A DNA stretch of 64,000 nt from Calothrix membranacea FACHB-236 (GTDB lineage: Bacteria; Cyanobacteriota; Cyanobacteriia; Cyanobacteriales; Nostocaceae): NCBI RefSeq assembly GCF_014696315.1, contig NZ_JACJPX010000029.1, forward strand, positions 1-64,000, given 5' to 3'. The translations under genes and the position numbers were made by a program. This document shows, in pieces, positions 37,126 to 44,948 of the stretch; within the stretch, counting starts at the first letter, position 1, and every line of letters starts with the position of its first letter. Below the pieces are notes generated by a model. That model made no database searches and was not told the DNA's origin. It was given only the letters and a program-made list of their open reading frames with translations.

Positions 37126-37372
37126 TAGCCTTAACCTCCTGTAACTGGCTGATTAACTCATCTAGACCATCTAGGAAGTTATCAGGCTCTAACCCTTGCA
37201 GGTATTCTAGGCAATCATGATAAGCCCTAGCCTCTGCCTTGGACATCCTAGCCAGCTTTAATATTTCCCTAATGACATCAGTTAGGGTTAACCCAGATGT
37301 AGCTGATAAACCCTCAAGCCATCTGCGATCGCTATCTGTTAGCCGAATAGTAACCCTGTTATCCTTAGCCAT
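37115..37372 (-). CDS. Ribbon-helix-helix DNA-binding protein
   Basis: An 85-residue protein beginning MAKDNRVTIRLTDSDRRWLEGLS with the RHH strand (RVTIRLT) and helices (SGLTLTDVIREILKLAR), then an acidic tail. Start 37372 is set by AAGGAG 9 bases upstream; the frame opens at 37417. It overlaps the TerS-like gene, so the two are translationally coupled. Likely a repressor or partner of that module. A HIP1 site lies within its 5' coding part. Confidence 0.75.
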   Translation of the reverse strand: MAKDNRVTIRLTDSDRRWLEGLSATSGLTLTDVIREILKLARMSKAEARAYHDCLEYLQGLEPDNFLDGLDELISQLQEVKANGN

Positions 37373-37461
37373 CTTAGTAATCTCCTTAGTAGTTTCTATA
37401 GGTATTTTGTCAGCCAAAGTAGTTGACTAAATATTCTTAGAAACTGATAAAACTTACCAGT

Positions 37462-38103
37462 ATGACCAACCTAGAACAACAGATTAAAGAACTATCAACC
37501 CAGTTAGCAGCCAAGGAAACCCAGAAAGCCCAAGAGGAAGCCCAGAAGGCAGCCAAGAAAGCCTTTGAATGGAACTCAAAGGTCAAGTTGGTTAGATTCC
37601 TAGAACAGTATTTGGATAACCATATTCGACTAGGTAAACTAACTCCAGATATCTTCTTTAATGTCTACAGAAAGTATAAAGAGGTCTACCAGGATTCTGA
37701 TGACCAACTGAGTCTATTTGTATCTACAGTTATCAAACTTATCAGTCATCCTTGGCATGGGGTCGAATGCAAGACAGCCTTCATTGGTAATGGAGGTTTA
37801 TTGTACAAAGGTCAGACCTTTGAAGACCCTCAGAAGTTATATCTAGAGATTGTCTTCAGTACCATTCTAGGCGAGTTAACCAATGACCCCTTTGGTACTG
37901 ATGTCTGGTTCTATGAGTTATTACAACTGCATTTTGAAGACCCTACAGCCTTCCCTGCTTATGCCCAGATGGGTCAGGTTAAGACCAGAATATTACCCCT
38001 AATGAAGCGCATTGTTGACTTAGAGAAAACCTCTCAGGAGTTACCAGAGTTATCTGAGTTAACTACTGATGATGCTTTGTATATCCAGAGTTTACTTAAC
38101 TAG
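37462..38103 (+). CDS. Hypothetical element protein with N-terminal coiled coil
   Basis: Protein of 213 residues. The first 35 are a charged coiled coil (IKELSTQLAAKETQKAQEEA). The rest is helical with LVRFLEQYLDNHIRLGKLTP and WFYELLQLHFEDP. Not recognised. Divergent from the RHH gene at 37115, with about 90 bp between them. Confidence 0.6.
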   Translation: MTNLEQQIKELSTQLAAKETQKAQEEAQKAAKKAFEWNSKVKLVRFLEQYLDNHIRLGKLTPDIFFNVYRKYKEVYQDSDDQLSLFVSTVIKLISHPWHGVECKTAFIGNGGLLYKGQTFEDPQKLYLEIVFSTILGELTNDPFGTDVWFYELLQLHFEDPTAFPAYAQMGQVKTRILPLMKRIVDLEKTSQELPELSELTTDDALYIQSLLN

Positions 38104-38151
38104 TTCTTAGGGTTCCCGGGAACCTTTTAAACATTACTAAAGGACAAACAA

Positions 38152-38382
38152 ATGATTATCAATAGTTCAGAAGGCGCAGCCTTGGAAGTTAATATTGACC
38201 CTGAGTTACTCCAGAAGATTCAGGAGTTATCTGAGGAATCTAGTACATCCCTAGATACTGTTGTTGAAGTTAGCTTATGGAAAATCATTCCTGAACTTAG
38301 AAGACTTATTTCTGCCCAAAGTAGCTATGGGTTAGCCTATAAGGTCTCAGAGGCAGATAAGATTAACCTATTGACTGAATAA
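38152..38382 (+). CDS. Small hypothetical element protein (RHH-like helices)
   Basis: 76 residues, with LEVNIDPELLQKIQELSEESSTSLDTVVEVSLWKIIPEL, which has the strand-helix-helix rhythm of RHH proteins but no basic strand. AAAGGAC precedes the ATG. It follows the 37462 gene by 48 bp, so they are likely one operon, ending at the hairpin 38415-38436. Confidence 0.55.
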   Translation: MIINSSEGAALEVNIDPELLQKIQELSEESSTSLDTVVEVSLWKIIPELRRLISAQSSYGLAYKVSEADKINLLTE

Positions 38383-38414
38383 GGGTATATAGTAAGCCCT
38401 TAAATATAACTAAG

Positions 38415-38436
38415 ACCCCTAGGGAGACCTGGGGGT
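38415..38436 (+). terminator. Rho-independent terminator
   Basis: ACCCCTAGG-GAGA-CCTGGGGGT, 9-bp stem with one wobble, followed by TTATTAAT, 32 bp after the 38152 gene. Confidence 0.7.
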
Positions 38437-38500
38437 TTATTAATGTGTTTGTATTAGGTAGGCTGAATGAGAGGTAACTGAGAGATAATAAACCTATTGA

Positions 38501-38530
38501 TTAAGCGCATTTAAGCGATTAGGGTGATTA
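38501..38530. repeat. TTAAGCGCATT element motif, copy 1
   Basis: TTAAGCGCATTTAAGCGATT followed by AGGGTGATTA. A closely related string is at 39465-39490 (TTAAGCGCATTGGAGCGGCT then AGGGTAA). The two flank the 38553 gene and iteron block. Confidence 0.5.
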
Positions 38531-38552
38531 CCACTAAGGCATAATCTCAAGC

Positions 38553-38972
38553 CTAGCCAATAATATGAGGTATCTTTTTTAATGCTTCTTCTATAACCCA
38601 TAGCTCATCATCATGATATGCATAAGATTTCTTAAGGAATCTTCCTTGGGTATCCTTTCTGGCAATCTTCCGAGGGTTAGACATATATTGACTTTTGTAT
38701 AACTTAACTATCAGATTAGCTAACTTGTGAAAATCAGACCTATTGACCTCAATATTTTTAGATTCTAAATATTCACTTAGTGTAGTTACTTCATTAGGTG
38801 GAACATCCTGCTGTAACTCATTTATATCTGAAGCATCAGCCAGAATATACCTATCTGGATAAGCCCTTGACTCAACCCATAGATTGAGTATGTTTGCCTT
38901 AGTTAGTGTCTCAACATAAACTATCTTTACCTGCCTATTATTACCTGTAGGGAAAATGTTTAATACCCTCAT
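38553..38972 (-). CDS. Hypothetical element protein
   Basis: Protein of 139 residues. N-terminal alpha/beta part (VKIVYVETLTKANILNLWVE), a middle acidic region and a basic helix (RKIARKDTQGRFLKKSYAYH). The stretch KDTQGRFLKK is reminiscent of small phage DNA-binding proteins, but no family is recognised. Three GGTTAACC palindromes lie at its start and upstream. Confidence 0.55.
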   Translation of the reverse strand: MRVLNIFPTGNNRQVKIVYVETLTKANILNLWVESRAYPDRYILADASDINELQQDVPPNEVTTLSEYLESKNIEVNRSDFHKLANLIVKLYKSQYMSNPRKIARKDTQGRFLKKSYAYHDDELWVIEEALKKIPHIIG

Positions 38973-39085
38973 GGTTAACCTTGAACCTATAACATTAGTA
39001 ATAGGTTAACCTGTGATACTAACTAGTGATAAGTATCTAAAATGACTCTGTGACAATAATAAACTTATTGTGCTATAGGTTAACC
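38973..39085. promoter_or_regulatory. Three GGTTAACC operator-like palindromes
   Basis: GGTTAACC at 38973-38980 (touching the start codon), 39004-39011 and 39078-39085, the last two extended to ATAGGTTAACCT(G/A)T. The spacing and position suggest a repressor operator controlling the 38553 gene. Confidence 0.5.
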
Positions 39086-39188
39086 TATCTAGTCAAAATA
39101 AATGATTTTACTCAGTTTGAGCTAGGGGAAGTTGAGTTAGTCCAAGGGGATGACTAATATGAGTCATAGAGTAGCCTTGGGTTTACCA

Positions 39189-39462
39189 GTTACCTCTGGT
39201 AACCTCTCTGGTTACCTCTAAGTTACCTCTAGAGGTAACCACTAGAACCCTTATACAGTATAAGGTCTAGCCTATGGGTTACCTAGTTACCTTGGTTTTA
39301 CCCATTAGGTTCTATGTAGGTACTGGGTGATATCTGTTTCATAAAATAGAGGTAACTAGGTAACCTACAGGCTGAAAGCTATACCCCCTATGAATCCTAT
39401 CGGTTACCTCTAGAGGTAACCAGGAGGTAACCGAGGTAACCAGGGGTAATCTAAGGGTAACC
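39189..39462. repeat. Iteron cluster, putative replication origin
   Basis: Fourteen copies of GGTAAC(C) / (G)GTTACC in 274 bp, including the 18-bp palindrome GTTACCTCTAGAGGTAAC (39222-39239) and the 20-bp palindrome GGTTACCTCTAGAGGTAACC (39402-39421). It lies in a non-coding gap next to the VapE-type NTPase gene, the normal place of a satellite or plasmid origin. Confidence 0.7.
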
Positions 39463-39495
39463 ATTTAAGCGCATTGGAGCGGCTAGGGTAAATAA

Positions 39496-39521
39496 AAGAC
39501 CCTAGAACTAACCAGGGTCTT
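39496..39521 (-). terminator. Rho-independent terminator of vapE-like gene
   Basis: On the minus strand AAGACCCT...AGGGTCTT is followed by TTATTTACC, starting 10 bp after the VapE stop. The TTAAGCGCATT motif copy (39465-39475) is just beyond it. Confidence 0.7.
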
Positions 39522-39530
39522 CATTAGTGC

Positions 39531-41090
39531 TTATCTGTAACCCTTATCTGGATTATCCTTATCTAGAGTTTCCCAGACCATCCTATCTGTATTAAATCTT
39601 GCTGGGTAAATATCTGAGGGGTTCACACTAGCTAACCAGTAAAGCTTCTCTGGTTTCCCTAGTACCTTCTTAGTCCCCTGTATATACCCTAACTGTTTAA
39701 GGCTGTTTATGATAGCAGTCTTATTCTTCCCATGTGTCTCACCTCTAAGACCCATAGCATACATGATATCAACTACCTTAAAAGCCACAGGGAACTTACC
39801 ATCCATAGTTACCTTACTTAGGGACACCTCTAGCTGCTCATTCCAGCTACCCTCGACCATGTAATCCCTGTTTCTAACCTCTGAGGCAACTTGGTTATCC
39901 TCTGATAAGTCAGTGGGATGCCCATTATTAACTAACTTATGGTAAGCAGTAGCCCAAAGGTGGTCTACATTATCCTCTAACCAGGCTAGGGGTAACTTCC
40001 AACCATCGGCTAAGTCTATAATCCAGAACCTTTTATTACCTGTGGTATCGACTAGAAACTTAGACTCATTAGTAGTACCAATAAACAGAGTAACCCGCTC
40101 AGTTACACTTGCCTCATCTGCCTCTTTATACTTCTGGATGTAGGTATCCTTGGTAGTGCTAAGTAAGCTTTTTAAGACACTAGCTTCTTTACCCTTAAAT
40201 AAGCGGTCGCACTCTGATAACTCCATAATCCAGGTAAACTTACATTGGCGAATGATATCCGCCTCAGAAGTCCCAGACCTTAGCTCTGTTCCCCAGTCCT
40301 TAGCTAGTATTCTAGTAAAAGCAGACTTACCAGCATCCTGGTCACCTTTGAGGATTAGTGACCGCTTCATGTAGCACCCGGGGTCTAATGCTCTCTTGAC
40401 TGCCCCACATAGCCAAGCAGTAATCATCTCTTGGGTTAGCGGGTCATCAGTACCAAATAAGACTTCCCCTAATCTGTCCCATTCTGGTAGAGGCTGGAAA
40501 CCTTTCTCAATATAATAAGGGGGGTTACCTTTGAAGCCTTTTTCTTTACCTAACTTTTCTATTTCCTCAAAGCTTAGATGGTTAATCCAGACTTTATACT
40601 CTGAGTGTTCCTTATAGTTCTGTTCTAGGTATTTCTTAACTGGTTGGAACTTTTTATTCTCCAGCACTAGGTCTAACTGTCTCTCATAGAAGCCCTTAGA
40701 TGCTTGGGGAGAAGACATTTGCAAAGCTTTCTCTAGTTTAGCTATCAGCTTAGGTCTAGTAGTAGCTTCACCTTGGTAGTAGGGAACCTCAGCCCATCCA
40801 TCTAACTCTAAATGCTTCCCATAAACAGCCTCAAAGACTTGCCAGAAGGCATAAGCTCTTTCTCTGGACTCTTGGATATATTTTCTAGCTAACTTCCTAG
40901 CTTTATCAGGGTCATTACCATGCTTAGGGTCAGCATATTTAGACTTGTCACCACCTGAACTCACAGAACTACCAAAGAAGTCTACAGCACCTAACCAAGC
41001 CAATAATCTTTGTCCTTTGGTACTATCATCCTCATCATCAAAAGCATCAAAGCTTGACTGAATACCATTAGATGTGATATAATCTGACAT
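39531..41090 (-). CDS. VapE/virulence-associated-E-family helicase-like NTPase
   Basis: Protein of 519 residues. The P-loop GDQDAGKS is at 249-256, the Walker B-like WIMELSECD at 287-295, the sensor stretch TLFIGTTNE at about 334-342 and the arginine-finger region GNKRFWIIDL at 351-360. This is the VirE (VapE) superfamily-3-like ATPase that acts in replication of phage satellites and prophage remnants. The N-terminal 200 residues lack a recognisable primase. The C-terminus contains a short winged-helix-like part (VDIMYAMGLRGETHGKNKTA). Predicted to melt or unwind the adjacent iteron origin. Confidence 0.85.
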   Translation of the reverse strand: MSDYITSNGIQSSFDAFDDEDDSTKGQRLLAWLGAVDFFGSSVSSGGDKSKYADPKHGNDPDKARKLARKYIQESRERAYAFWQVFEAVYGKHLELDGWAEVPYYQGEATTRPKLIAKLEKALQMSSPQASKGFYERQLDLVLENKKFQPVKKYLEQNYKEHSEYKVWINHLSFEEIEKLGKEKGFKGNPPYYIEKGFQPLPEWDRLGEVLFGTDDPLTQEMITAWLCGAVKRALDPGCYMKRSLILKGDQDAGKSAFTRILAKDWGTELRSGTSEADIIRQCKFTWIMELSECDRLFKGKEASVLKSLLSTTKDTYIQKYKEADEASVTERVTLFIGTTNESKFLVDTTGNKRFWIIDLADGWKLPLAWLEDNVDHLWATAYHKLVNNGHPTDLSEDNQVASEVRNRDYMVEGSWNEQLEVSLSKVTMDGKFPVAFKVVDIMYAMGLRGETHGKNKTAIINSLKQLGYIQGTKKVLGKPEKLYWLASVNPSDIYPARFNTDRMVWETLDKDNPDKGYR

Positions 41091-41184
41091 ATATTTCCTT
41101 TGGGCAATCTGCCCTAATGTGTTTAACTTGAATACTTGGTCTTAAGGGTCTACTAGCTGCTAACTGGTTGACCCTATTTGATAT

Positions 41185-41334
41185 TTAGACATCTTTAGGC
41201 TGTACAGGTAGCCCCATAGCAGCTAACCTGATGTACTCTGATAAACAATACCCAGCCTTAGCCGCATTAGCCTTAATAAGTGCTAGTTCCTGGGGGTTTG
41301 CCTTAACAGTAATCTTGTGTGGTTTGGTAATCAT
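41185..41334 (-). CDS. Small RHH protein (MobC/Arc-like)
   Basis: 49 residues from MITKPHKITVKANPQELAL: strand HKITVKA, then LIKANAAKAGYCLSEYIRLAAMGLP, which matches the mobilisation-type RHH pattern AxxAGxSLSEYIRxxAxG. Start 41334 has GGGAG about 8 bases upstream; the frame opens at 41388. No relaxase is present, so a regulatory role is more likely than mobilisation. Confidence 0.65.
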   Translation of the reverse strand: MITKPHKITVKANPQELALIKANAAKAGYCLSEYIRLAAMGLPVQPKDV

Positions 41335-41558
41335 TTGGGTTACTCCCTTTAGTCCCTTCTCTAATAAAGTGTCATTTCCTAGAGTCAAGCTAAACCCTTA
41401 CCAAATAATCAGGGTTACAGCCATTGGTATAGAGTAATCACTGATGACTATCAGAAAGCCATAGATGATATTCAATGGAATATTAAAATCCTAACCATTG
41501 GACTTTCTTATAGTTACCATAGACTAAACTCTATGCCACCTTAAGTAGTCTCTAAGGG

Positions 41559-41774
41559 TTACCGCAGGGCTTTTATCTGCCCCTGTAGTGCCTCTAGTTG
41601 TGCCTTTATGTCTTCCAGGGTTACCGGGGTTTCTGGTTGGTTCCCTAGCTGGTTACTGATGGCATCTATGATGAACTGGTGTTTACTGATACCCAAGTGA
41701 AGTGACTGGGATTTTATCTGGCTGTCTAGTTCTTCAGGAAGTCTTAACAGGAAAGCTTGCTTATTAGTAGCCAT
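41559..41774 (-). CDS. RHH protein with C-terminal coiled coil
   Basis: 71 residues from MATNKQAFLLRLPEELDSQI: RHH strand QAFLLRLP, helices SLHLGISKHQFIIDAISNQL, then a coiled coil (LEDIKAQLEALQGQIKAL). The layout is the same as the frameshifted gene at 42114-42345. Possible repressor or partition-like protein of the element. Confidence 0.7.
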   Translation of the reverse strand: MATNKQAFLLRLPEELDSQIKSQSLHLGISKHQFIIDAISNQLGNQPETPVTLEDIKAQLEALQGQIKALR

Positions 41775-41928
41775 TAGTGATACTTCTTTCCTATGTGATA
41801 CCACCATAATATCACAGTATTACTACTAGTGGCAATAGATTTCAGGTAACTTTTATTACTTGGTTAACCCATTTTGAGTAGATTTAGGTTTACCGGATGA
41901 CCTACAGTATCCCTCAGATAAACTAAAA

Positions 41929-41953
41929 ACCCTCTAGGGGTTAACCAGAGGGT
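41929..41953 (-). terminator. Rho-independent terminator
   Basis: Minus-strand ACCCTCT...AGAGGGT followed by TTTTTAG, directly after the 51-residue gene at 41962. The loop contains GGTTAACC. Confidence 0.7.
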
Positions 41954-41961
41954 CTTAAGGA

Positions 41962-42117
41962 TTATTTAATATTGTTCTTAGCTTTCCAGGCTGCCCTTAA
42001 CTCACCATAGGTAGGTCTGTATTCTGCTGGGGGCTGTCCTTGTCTTCTCTTTAGGACTTCTAGGAGCCTGGCTTGCTGTTCAGGGGTCAACAGATGCCAG
42101 ATATTATTCTTATTCAT
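41962..42117 (-). CDS. 51-residue element protein, translationally coupled
   Basis: MNKNNIWHLLTPEQQARLLE and VLKRRQGQPPAEYRPTYGEL, then RAAWKAKNNIK. Small basic protein, not recognised. Its ATG overlaps the TGA of the upstream frame as ATGA (42117-42114), a typical coupling signal, and a terminator follows its stop. These two features together support real coding despite the length. Confidence 0.6.
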   Translation of the reverse strand: MNKNNIWHLLTPEQQARLLEVLKRRQGQPPAEYRPTYGELRAAWKAKNNIK

Positions 42118-42345
42118 AACCCCTTAGCCTCTAAATACTTAGTTAACTTATCGATAGCCCTGGTGTTCTCATCAACAGCCTTATTAAGCTTCTCAAGGGT
42201 CGAGCTTAGGTCTACTGGCTGGGATTGCTTGAGAGACAAGGTACCTGATTTGGGCTGCCATAGAGATATTATTGCGGGCAGCCAAGTCTTGTAACTGGGT
42301 ATAGAGTTCATCATTCAGGGTAACCTTTAGGGATTTGATAGACAT
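42114..42345 (-). pseudogene. Frameshifted RHH-coiled-coil gene (or recoded)
   Basis: From ATG 42345 the frame reads MSIKSLKVTLNDELYTQLQD and LAARNNISMAAQIRYLVSQA, an RHH domain, and stops at 42193 after 50 codons. The +1 frame continues with SSTLEKLNKAVDENTRAIDK and LTKYLEAKGL, a coiled coil, and ends at 42114 in an ATGA overlap with the next gene. Together they give the same layout as the RHH protein at 41559. Either one base was lost or gained, or ribosomes shift +1 (CCT-TGA is at the junction). No plus-strand product is likely here. Confidence 0.55.
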
Positions 42346-42401
42346 AGGAGGCAATCAAGGCTTACTACCTTATTAAGTCAACTTGACCCTAAAAGTACCC
42401 C

Positions 42402-42423
42402 TTGACTATCAGTTTGACTATCA
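42402..42423. promoter_or_regulatory. Right integrase arm-type sites
   Basis: TTGACTATCA at 42402-42411 and 42414-42423, direct repeats with a 12-bp pitch, matching the left-end pair at 34079 and 34091. Confidence 0.65.
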
Positions 42424-42473
42424 AGTTACCCTAGTTTAGTTATTTGAGATTGCCTTAGAAGGCTGAAAGCCTT

Positions 42474-42546
<73 letters not shown>

Positions 42547-42709
42547 GCAGTTGTGCTTACCTATATTAACAATATTTTAGCTAAAAGACATCCTCTGTTG
42601 GGAGAAATTTCTGATTTTTACGACAATCAAGGAGAAATTAAGTTTTTGTACTTAGCGCGATCGCATCTAACTGTATGGAAACCCTACTAGGAGCGATCGC
42701 GTTTTACTG

Positions 42710-43300
42710 TCATAATTTCACTTCATCAGCAAAACTTTTCCAACGGACAAAGTGAAATGGCCCGGCGACAGATCCCCAGAGATGTTCGTCAGTTTCTGGA
42801 TCTCTTCCCCTATCGAGGCTCATAAATGTTTCTGCGGTGATTTCAAATTCATTATCGAGATAGGTTTTTTGCCCCTTGCGAAAGACGATGCAACCTTTCC
42901 CTGGTTCAACTTTACCTTTGAAGCTATTGCCAGTCCATTCGACAATCATGTCACAGCCTGGTAACTTTTCTATGTCATCAATCTTTAAGGTGGCAAGTTT
43001 TTCGAGATCGCGGGAAGCACCGTAAAAGTTTTTTTCTTCTTTAACAGTGTAATTTTCAATGTGAATGCGATCGCCTACAGTAACTAACTTCAATACCCGC
43101 AAGCGATATGGGTCATAGAGCGCATAATCATAAGCTTGTTCCAAAAACAAACTCGCCCCTGATAAAAATTCGACAGGTAGGGGACGCATACACACACGAA
43201 TATGGGCATAAAGAGGTGGGTTGTCAAAAGCTTGTTCTTGATTGCTAAAGTCAGCTGCCATCCAGCGAGCTAAGGTAGCAATGTCCGTAGAGTGAGTCAT
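42710..43300 (-). CDS. cpcT: CpcT/CpeT-type phycobiliprotein lyase
   Basis: Protein of 196 residues. Family motifs include LARWMAADFSNQEQAFDNPP, YAHIRVCMRPLP, LFLEQAYDYALYDPYRLRVLKL and CIVFRKGQKTYLDNEFEI. CpcT attaches phycocyanobilin to Cys-153 of the phycocyanin beta subunit in the cytoplasm during phycobilisome assembly. Length fits CpcT rather than longer CpeT forms, but the two cannot be separated with certainty. It is next to the tRNA-Cys gene and carries no phycobilisome neighbours. Confidence 0.88.
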   Translation of the reverse strand: MTHSTDIATLARWMAADFSNQEQAFDNPPLYAHIRVCMRPLPVEFLSGASLFLEQAYDYALYDPYRLRVLKLVTVGDRIHIENYTVKEEKNFYGASRDLEKLATLKIDDIEKLPGCDMIVEWTGNSFKGKVEPGKGCIVFRKGQKTYLDNEFEITAETFMSLDRGRDPETDEHLWGSVAGPFHFVRWKSFADEVKL

Positions 43301-43372
43301 TACAGATAATCAAATAATTGCTATAAAATCCACTTGAAGTATTTTAAAGCTTCATGCTTGTTATTTGGGGTT

Positions 43373-43480
43373 TGGTAATGGGTAATGGGTAATTGGTAAT
43401 TGGTAATTGGTAATAGAAATTTCTCCCTCATCCCCCTTATCTCCCTCATCTCCCACATCCCCAGTCCCCAATCCCCAACC
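43373..43480. repeat. STRR / low-complexity repeats
   Basis: GGTAATG and GGTAATT runs followed by CTCATCCCC-type repeats in the gap between cpcT and the TPR gene. Confidence 0.65.
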
Positions 43481-43649
43481 ATCTGGGAGAATTGCGATCG
43501 CTTTATGCGTCCATCAAACTGGTAGTTTAGGTTAGGGCTTGGGAGATTAGCAGTTGAAAATGAAAGAATGTCGCTACAGCAAGCATTGTGGCTGGGGTAA
43601 AAGCTTAATAACTCACCATGTAAATTACTCCAAACCAGGTAAAGTATCT

Positions 43650-44870
43650 ATGCTACGTCTCTTAAGTGTAATTGTAACTGCGGCTATACTTTGGCAGTTT
43701 AGCGGCTCGTTGACTTTGGCGCAGAACCAAAAGCCGAAACAGCCAGATAAATTTCCGCCTAGTCCACTAGAGAATATTATCCCCGATCCCTTACTATCAC
43801 CTTTGGGCGATCCGACGAAGTTGACTCCTGCACAACTACAACAGCTAGAACCGCAAATCGATCAGTTAAATCAGGAAGCTGCGGCTAAGTTACAAGCGGG
43901 AGATTCGGTAGCGGCGTTTGAACTGTGGAATCGAGAATTACGTTTACGCCGCTTGTATGGTTCATTAACAGAAGTGCAAGCGTTGTCACGGGTTGGGGCG
44001 ATCGCATTTAATCAAAATAATCGCGAACAGGTGCAATATATTACCCAACGCTTGCAAGCTATCCAACAGCAAGCCCTATCTCAGCCACTACTTGATTTAC
44101 AATTATTGCGATCGCTGGGTGGCGCTTATGAACAAGTGCGATCGCCTAAACAGGCTCTAGAGGTTTACAATCGACTTTTGACAGTAGTTCTAGAACAAAA
44201 AAATACTACTGCTATCATCGATACCCTAAAAAGCATTGGGGAAGTGCATCTGGCTTGGTTTGATTATCCTCAAGCTGCAACTACTTATCAACAATTATTA
44301 AGTTTAGCTACGGCTCAAGGTGATAAATTAAACGAAGTAGCATATTTACAAGAGCTAGCTTACATATACGAACAGGGTAAAGACTTCCAACAATCCATAA
44401 ATATACTGAACAAGCTAGAACAAGTTTATACTGCGGAGAATAATACTACTTCATTACCCAAATTAAAATTGGCGATCGCTTCTAATTACCAAGCATTAGC
44501 CAAGGAAAACCCCGCTTTATTACCAGAAGCATTTAAAAATTATCAACAAGCATATACTACGGCTTGGGAATTAGAGCAATATGTCGATGCTGGTGAAGCT
44601 TTGCAGAAGTTAATTGCGTTGTACCGTTCTCAAGGTCAAATTAACGATGCCTTGCAAACTAGCCAAATTTTAATTGAAGCGCAAACAAAAGCTAGTAATT
44701 TTTACGGCATGATGCAAGCATACGACCAAATAGGGCAAATGTATGTTGAGAGCAAACAGTACCCTCAAGCACTAGGCGCTTTTCAAAAAGGCTTAGAATT
44801 AGCCCAACAACTTAAGTATGATGAAACATACTTTACTCAGCAAATTGAAAAGCTACCGAAGGCGAATTGA
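43650..44870 (+). CDS. Secreted or lipid-free TPR protein
   Basis: About 406 residues from MLRLLSVIVTAAILWQFSGS, a clear signal peptide with cleavage near LTLAQ; the frame opens 32 codons earlier without a signal. The mature part is a tandem of TPR-like helical pairs (LRSLGGAYEQVRSPKQALEV; LQELAYIYEQGKDFQQSINI; YDQIGQMYVESKQYPQALGA). Probable periplasmic scaffold; no partner is indicated. Convergent with the acylase gene. Confidence 0.8.
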   Translation: MLRLLSVIVTAAILWQFSGSLTLAQNQKPKQPDKFPPSPLENIIPDPLLSPLGDPTKLTPAQLQQLEPQIDQLNQEAAAKLQAGDSVAAFELWNRELRLRRLYGSLTEVQALSRVGAIAFNQNNREQVQYITQRLQAIQQQALSQPLLDLQLLRSLGGAYEQVRSPKQALEVYNRLLTVVLEQKNTTAIIDTLKSIGEVHLAWFDYPQAATTYQQLLSLATAQGDKLNEVAYLQELAYIYEQGKDFQQSINILNKLEQVYTAENNTTSLPKLKLAIASNYQALAKENPALLPEAFKNYQQAYTTAWELEQYVDAGEALQKLIALYRSQGQINDALQTSQILIEAQTKASNFYGMMQAYDQIGQMYVESKQYPQALGAFQKGLELAQQLKYDETYFTQQIEKLPKAN

Positions 44871-44948
44871 TTTTGTCAAGGGTCAAGGGTCAAAATAGAT
44901 ATTTCCCCATTTCCCATTCCCCATTCCCCATTCCCCATTCCCCATTCC

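Noticed and set aside
41185-41334. Conjugative mobilisation module (MobC)
   Set aside because: The RHH pattern fits MobC, but there is no relaxase or oriT-like nick motif, so a regulator is more likely.
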